DNA of 64,000 nucleotides, taken from Flavobacterium subsaxonicum WB 4.1-42 = DSM 21790 (GTDB lineage: Bacteria; Bacteroidota; Bacteroidia; Flavobacteriales; Flavobacteriaceae). Numbering within the stretch: position 1 is the stretch's first letter; each line of letters opens with the position of its first letter. This document shows, piece after piece, positions 59,311-64,000 of the stretch. The notes below the pieces were generated by a model, which was not told the DNA's origin, made no database searches, and saw only the letters and a program-made list of their open reading frames with translations. Position numbers and translations under genes: made by a program. The stretch covers positions 496,001 through 560,000 of the forward strand of contig NZ_AUGP01000017.1 in assembly GCF_000422725.1 (NCBI RefSeq), read 5' to 3'.

Positions 59311-61332
59311 ATGACGGTATTGAAATATCCTGTTATTCCCTTCACACTTTTTATTGCACTGGGCATTCTTGCCGGTTATTATTTACAGCCCGGCTTACCC
59401 CTGTTATACAGTATATGTTTTATTGCGCTACTGCTACTTGCAGCAACTTATTTTAAGGCCAATAAAACACTTATCCCTAAGCCATATTTTGGCTTTGCCG
59501 CAATTCTGTTCGCTTTTATTGCCGGCATGGGGTTACAGCAATTGCACTACAGCCCCAATTACATAACGCATTATTCGCATTTTTTAAAGCCGGATGCTAC
59601 TCCCGTTATTAAGGGCGTAATAACAGAGCGCTTAAAACCCAACGAATTTTCTGAAAAGTATTATTTTGAGGTTGAGGCTATTGATAAGCAATTGGCCACA
59701 GGCAGATTGTTAATTACAGTACCAAAAGACTCCGTTAATAAACTGCTGCATGCCGGCGATGTACTTTTTATTGCCGATGAACCCCAACCCATAACTCCGG
59801 CACTAAACCCCTATCAGTTTGATTATGCCGTTTACATGCAAAAGCAGGATGTTTTTCATCAGCTTAAGCTGAAAAATAATTATGTAAAGGCTGGAATCCG
59901 GGCAGATTTTAACCACCACATACAAAACTTCCGCGCTAGGCTAATTAGTAGTTTTGCCATACACAACTACAGCGCACAGACCATGAATATCATCAATGCC
60001 CTGCTGTTTGGGCAGCGGCAGGACATGGATAAAGAAACCGCCGATAGCTACACCAATGCAGGCGTAGTACACATACTGGCAATATCGGGGCTGCATTTTA
60101 GCCTGCTTTTCTTCGCCCTTAATTGGATGTTGGGTCCGCTAAAAAGGCTCAGGCACTGCTATATACTGCACTTTACAATAATCGTTGCGCTCATGTGGTT
60201 TTTTGCGCTTATTACAGGCTTATCGGCATCGGTAGTGCGTGCGGTGGTAATGTTCAGTTTTGTGCTAACAGGAACACTGATAAACCGAAAGGCAAACATT
60301 TACAATTCACTCGCCGTATCTATGCTGGTATTACTGTTAGCAAAGCCCAACTTTTTGTTCGATGCCGGTTTTCAGCTTAGCTACATCGCGGTGTTTGCTA
60401 TAGTGTGGCTACAAAACATATACAATAAACTTGGGCGTTCTAAATATTGGATCGTGAACTTTGGGCGCGATACCGTAGCCATATCGCTTATAGCGCAAAT
60501 TGGTGTGCTGCCACTTAGCCTGTATTATTTCAACCAGTTTCCATTATTATTTTTAGTGGCGAATGTAATTGTGATTCCCCTATCCAACATAATTTTAGGT
60601 TTGGGGATACTTACCCTATTACTCAACTTTATTTTTCCACCCCTCGCTATATGGGTCGGCAAACTGTTAGAATTACTAATCGTGATGATGAATGGCTTTA
60701 TAAAATGGGTTGCCTCATTTCAGAGCCTTCTATTAAAAGATATTCCCTTTACCCTACTCCTAAATCTCGCCTTGTATTTAACGCTTGTAATGGCCGTATT
60801 ATGGCTTTATAAGCAAAGCTACAAGCGCACCGCGGCGTTGTTGTGCACCGTATTGCTATTTCAGCTGACTTATATGGCTACGGCATGGCAGGCAAAGCAC
60901 CGCGAAGAGTTGGTTGTCTTTCATAATTACAACAACACACTTGTAGCTCAAAAAAACGCCAATACGGTGACTGTTATGAGTAATGATAGCCTTGCTACCA
61001 TCAGCCCTGCCATAAAAGCCTACAGCAAAGGCAGCTTTAATCCGGCAATAAAAACAATGCCGTTGCAGAATCTACTTTGGTACAAAGGGCATACCATTTT
61101 AATTATAGACAGTTCGGCAGCCTACTTGCCAAATGTAAAACCCGAAGTGTTGTTGCTTACGCAATCGCCTAAACTTAACCTGGAGCGCGTATTACAGCAA
61201 CTGCAGCCCAAACAAGTAATTGCCGATGCCACCAACTACAAAACCTACATTGCCCGTTGGGAGGCTACCTGCCAAAAACAAAAAATCCCTTTTTATGCAA
61301 CGCACAAAAAGGGATCTTATATTTTGAGATAA
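59311..61332 (+). CDS. comEC: ComEC/Rec2-family DNA uptake channel, no metallo-beta-lactamase motif
   Basis: 673 aa. Two to three N-terminal membrane segments, a DUF4131-like soluble region (about 90-230), and the Competence core with NALLFGQRQDMDKETADSYTNAGVVHILAISGLHFSLLFFALNWML and about seven further segments. The C-terminal part (about 530-673) occupies the place of the usual metallo-beta-lactamase domain but shows no HxHxDH motif, so it cannot act as such a nuclease. Whether DNA uptake still works is open. Confidence 0.9.
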   Translation: MTVLKYPVIPFTLFIALGILAGYYLQPGLPLLYSICFIALLLLAATYFKANKTLIPKPYFGFAAILFAFIAGMGLQQLHYSPNYITHYSHFLKPDATPVIKGVITERLKPNEFSEKYYFEVEAIDKQLATGRLLITVPKDSVNKLLHAGDVLFIADEPQPITPALNPYQFDYAVYMQKQDVFHQLKLKNNYVKAGIRADFNHHIQNFRARLISSFAIHNYSAQTMNIINALLFGQRQDMDKETADSYTNAGVVHILAISGLHFSLLFFALNWMLGPLKRLRHCYILHFTIIVALMWFFALITGLSASVVRAVVMFSFVLTGTLINRKANIYNSLAVSMLVLLLAKPNFLFDAGFQLSYIAVFAIVWLQNIYNKLGRSKYWIVNFGRDTVAISLIAQIGVLPLSLYYFNQFPLLFLVANVIVIPLSNIILGLGILTLLLNFIFPPLAIWVGKLLELLIVMMNGFIKWVASFQSLLLKDIPFTLLLNLALYLTLVMAVLWLYKQSYKRTAALLCTVLLFQLTYMATAWQAKHREELVVFHNYNNTLVAQKNANTVTVMSNDSLATISPAIKAYSKGSFNPAIKTMPLQNLLWYKGHTILIIDSSAAYLPNVKPEVLLLTQSPKLNLERVLQQLQPKQVIADATNYKTYIARWEATCQKQKIPFYATHKKGSYILR

Positions 61333-61336
61333 AGTC

Positions 61337-61801
61337 TTAGCTTTTTTTGATAATCTTGTTGGCACCATCCAGCCAGGCCGATGGCCCGCCTGCAACATAA
61401 CCGGTACTGCCCATAGCATCGAATGCTATTTTGCCATCGGCATTTTTAGAGCCTTTGGCAAACCAAACCGTTGGATAGCCTTTTACTTTAAAGAAAGCAT
61501 TAAGCTGCGCGTTCTGGTTTTTAATCTCCGGTGTTTGCGCTGCCCTTCTTGGGAAATCCAATTCAACCAGAATTACATTTTCTTTGGCCCATTTAGCAAA
61601 CTCAGGAGTTTGCAGCACCTCTTTTTGCAGCTTCATGCACCAGCCACACCAATCGCTGCCCGTAAAAAACATCAGGATAGGCTTTTTAGACGTTTCAGAG
61701 AGACTAACGGCTTTGGCAATATCTGTATGCCACTCCAGTTGCTGCGCCTGCATGCTAAGTGCGCTAAAGGCAACAAACAAAATTAAAATAGCTTTCTTCA
61801 T
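61337..61801 (-). CDS. Periplasmic thioredoxin-like protein (WCGWC)
   Basis: 154 aa. Signal peptide MKKAILILFVAFSALSMQAQ; active site WCGWC at 51-55 in FFTGSDWCGWCMKLQKEVLQTPEF, the DsbD-gamma-type thioredoxin. Cis-Pro in GYPTVWF. Probably reduces or oxidises periplasmic proteins. Convergent with comEC and 46 bp after the POT transporter gene. Confidence 0.92.
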   Translation of the reverse strand: MKKAILILFVAFSALSMQAQQLEWHTDIAKAVSLSETSKKPILMFFTGSDWCGWCMKLQKEVLQTPEFAKWAKENVILVELDFPRRAAQTPEIKNQNAQLNAFFKVKGYPTVWFAKGSKNADGKIAFDAMGSTGYVAGGPSAWLDGANKIIKKS

Positions 61802-61847
61802 AATCGTAATAAATTTAAAAACGGTAAACCAAAAACAGTGCCGAATA

Positions 61848-63617
61848 TTAGTGTACGCCGTGCATTAGTCGTTTAAGCAATGGTGTTAACGCCATAATTA
61901 TTAAACCTAATGCTATAGGTATAATAGCAAATATAAGGAAAAACGTGCTCATAGAATACTGCGCCGTAATTTCGTCGATCTTACCGCCCATAGTACCGGC
62001 AATTTTGTTACCAATTGCAATAGCCAGGTACCAGATACCAAACATAATGGCTATCATTCTGCCCGGAACCAGCTTACTTACGTAAGATAAACCCACAGGA
62101 GAGATACAAAGCTCACCCATTGTATGGAAGAAATAAGCCAGTACCAACCATATCATACTAACCGATGCTACTTTGGCACCCGCAGGTATGGAGCTTGCCC
62201 CATAAGCTAACACAGCAAAACCAATACCAAGCAATATCATGCCATAACCGTTTTTAAAGGTAGCGAACGGGTTGTATTTACTTTCCCAAACCTTAGACAC
62301 CAATGGCGCAAAAGTAATAATGAAAAGCGAGTTTAACACCCCAAACCATGTAGCCGGAACTTCTGATTTTTCTTCATAATACTGCGCTTTAAGCATATAA
62401 ATTACAATTATCCAAATAATAACAAACCCAAGGGCCAATATAATATTACCTAACGCATATTTTTTGAATGTTTGAGAAAACAACCTGAAAAGCACATAGG
62501 TTATAAGCCCAAGCGGGATTATGGTAATTAATGTATTTACAACATTAAAGATAAGTTTAGCATTGCCTTCTAACACCCTTGCAGTATAATCTTTTGCAAA
62601 AATGGTCATAGAGCCACCGGCCTGCTCAAACGCTGCCCAAAAGAACATGGTTATAACCGCCAGTATAATAATGGCAACCATCCTGTCTTTAAGTATCGAA
62701 GTATATTGCGATATCCTTTTTATTAAGATGAATAGAAACAAAACGAGTGCAGTTATAATAGCAAAGTTAGAACCGCTAAGGCTGCCTACCGTAAACGGAA
62801 ACGCATTGTACTCGCCATTAGAAATTGCCTCAAGAGGGTCGTTTATAATCCACGTTAACCCAATAATCGATACCAAACCTATTATAAACAGGTCAAATTT
62901 AGAGAACGGATTTCTTGTAGCCTCTTCCGGCTTCTCGTCAACATCTACTTTATCTTCAACAGGCTTTAGGCCTATATCGCCAAAAATATTCTGGGTAAAG
63001 TAAAACTGTAGCATACCTACAAACATAAAGATGCCAGCTAAACCAAAACCATAGCTCCAGCCCCAATCCGGGCTTTCGCCAATGTAACCGCAAAGTAGCA
63101 TCCCTAAAAAGGCACCTGCATTTACGCCCATGTAAAAAATGGTATAAGCACCATCTTTTTTCTCAGGGTGGTTTTTGTACATGTGTGCAACAATAGATGT
63201 CATGTTAGGTTTAAAGAAACCATTACCAATAACAAGCAGTACCAAACCAAGGTACATAAAAAAGTGGTGTACCTCAATGGCCATACTAAGGTGGCCCAGC
63301 GTCATTAACACCGCACCCACAACCACAGCCCAACGGTAGCCAATAATCCTGTCAGCAATATAGCCACCTAAAATAGGCGTTAAATAAGCCAGAGAAGTAT
63401 AAGAACCATAAATAGCAAGGGCATGTTCACGTGGCCATCCCCAACCGGGGTTATCGCCAATTAAAGATGATGTTAAAAAAAGCACCAATAAGGCACGCAT
63501 CCCGTAGTACGAAAAACGCTCCCACATCTCGGTAAAAAACAAAACGAACAATCCGGCCGGATGCCCTAAAACATTCGATTTAAAGAAGTCGTTGTTAGAC
63601 GCTGTAGTTGTAGACAT
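61848..63617 (-). CDS. POT-family proton-dependent oligopeptide transporter
   Basis: 589 aa, fourteen membrane segments. FFTEMWERFSYYGMRALLVLFLT (PTR signature 1 with the ExxERFxYY motif), GSYTSLAYLTPILGGYIADR and GNGFFKPNMTSIVAHMY (PTR2). Imports di- and tripeptides by H+ symport. Second of two tandem POT genes in this direction, 26 bp downstream of the first. Confidence 0.96.
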   Translation of the reverse strand: MSTTTASNNDFFKSNVLGHPAGLFVLFFTEMWERFSYYGMRALLVLFLTSSLIGDNPGWGWPREHALAIYGSYTSLAYLTPILGGYIADRIIGYRWAVVVGAVLMTLGHLSMAIEVHHFFMYLGLVLLVIGNGFFKPNMTSIVAHMYKNHPEKKDGAYTIFYMGVNAGAFLGMLLCGYIGESPDWGWSYGFGLAGIFMFVGMLQFYFTQNIFGDIGLKPVEDKVDVDEKPEEATRNPFSKFDLFIIGLVSIIGLTWIINDPLEAISNGEYNAFPFTVGSLSGSNFAIITALVLFLFILIKRISQYTSILKDRMVAIIILAVITMFFWAAFEQAGGSMTIFAKDYTARVLEGNAKLIFNVVNTLITIIPLGLITYVLFRLFSQTFKKYALGNIILALGFVIIWIIVIYMLKAQYYEEKSEVPATWFGVLNSLFIITFAPLVSKVWESKYNPFATFKNGYGMILLGIGFAVLAYGASSIPAGAKVASVSMIWLVLAYFFHTMGELCISPVGLSYVSKLVPGRMIAIMFGIWYLAIAIGNKIAGTMGGKIDEITAQYSMSTFFLIFAIIPIALGLIIMALTPLLKRLMHGVH

Positions 63618-63643
63618 ATATAAAATTAGTTGTATTTTTAAAT

Positions 63644-64000
63644 TTACTTAACTTCCTGCATTAGCTTGCGCACCAGCGGAGAAATTACAATTAGCACCAC
63701 ACCTGCAATAAGGGCGTAAATGGCCAGTTGATAATACCCATCGGTATACGTTATAAGCTTTTGCTGAAGCGAATCGCCCTCGCTGCCATTAGTAGACAAT
63801 CCTGCCCCTAATATACCCGCAACGTACTGCCCGTAGGCACTTGCCAAAAACCACATACCCATCATAACGCCCTGTAGCCTTTGCGGCGAAAGTTTTGTCA
63901 TGATCGATAAGCCAATTGGCGAAAGGCAAAGCTCGCCAAATGTAATTATAAAATAAGCAACCACAAAAACATCAAGGCTTGCAATGCCCGATGCCACTTC
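63644..64000 (-). CDS. POT-family oligopeptide transporter, C-terminal part; runs off the right edge
   Basis: 119 codons seen, three membrane segments, ending LVRKLMQEVK. DVFVVAYFIITFGELCLSPIGLSIMTKLSPQRLQGVMMGMWFLASAYGQYVAG is the C-terminal half of a POT transporter, similar to the matching part of the neighbour (LGELCISPVGLSYVSKLVPGRM). The reading frame continues beyond base 64000, so the start is unknown. Tandem duplicate of the 61848-63617 gene. Confidence 0.92.
   Translation of the reverse strand, partial: EVASGIASLDVFVVAYFIITFGELCLSPIGLSIMTKLSPQRLQGVMMGMWFLASAYGQYVAGILGAGLSTNGSEGDSLQQKLITYTDGYYQLAIYALIAGVVLIVISPLVRKLMQEVK

Overview
The window is chromosomal DNA of a Bacteroidota bacterium, most likely a Flavobacteriaceae member close to Flavobacterium. 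Support: Bacteroidota promoters (TTTG-N19/20-TAnnTTTG) at many genes, A-rich starts with no Shine-Dalgarno, GLPGLI, DUF5686, DUF4270 and OMP_b-brl-type proteins, a PorT/SprT component of the type IX secretion system, a TamL-like lipidated BamA homologue, and POT transporters. I see no rRNA, complete tRNA, transposase, prophage or CRISPR array.

Layout. 1-4760 is a sulfur amino acid locus: the start of metH (minus) behind a SAM-I riboswitch, an OsmC/homoserine-dehydrogenase-like operon (minus) behind what look like two tandem leader-peptide attenuators, and metK (plus) behind a SAM-II riboswitch. 4790-12142 holds two small paralogues and envelope genes (beta-barrel receptor, GLPGLI, FadL-like barrel, DUF4270 lipoprotein). 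12367-16333 is a tight operon of barrel, Kelch lipoprotein, DUF4907, LytS-type kinase and LytTR regulator. 16555-19902 has a deoxynucleoside kinase, an AraC regulator and an SDR. 20054-23193 pairs membrane and soluble pyrophosphatases. 23380-28241 has two Cys-rich lipoproteins, a DUF5686 receptor-like protein and pdhB. 28505-35403 covers etfBA, a bifunctional nuclease, thyA/folA and a UPF0175/DUF3368 toxin-antitoxin pair. 35453-42268 covers ubiE-porT, an rRNA-type methyltransferase, TamL, fba and accD. 43027-51505 has a MacB-type permease, purH and the mreBCD-mrdA-rodA elongasome cluster. 51743-64000 has an OppC-like permease with a tail-specific protease, surE/lpxB, an NlpC/P60 peptidase, comEC, a thioredoxin and two POT transporters.

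How it works together: most genes are housekeeping or envelope functions. The regulatory logic of the first 5 kb stands out. Three adjacent sulfur-metabolism transcription units carry three different cis-acting leaders: SAM-I, SAM-II, and tandem Cys/Met-codon attenuators. The metH leader also carries a 29-nt piece matching, from memory, the core of initiator tRNA-fMet. Other recurring themes are degenerate heptamer repeats in spacers, and -7 promoter elements inside or against terminator hairpins, so that read-through is stopped but the new transcript is not.
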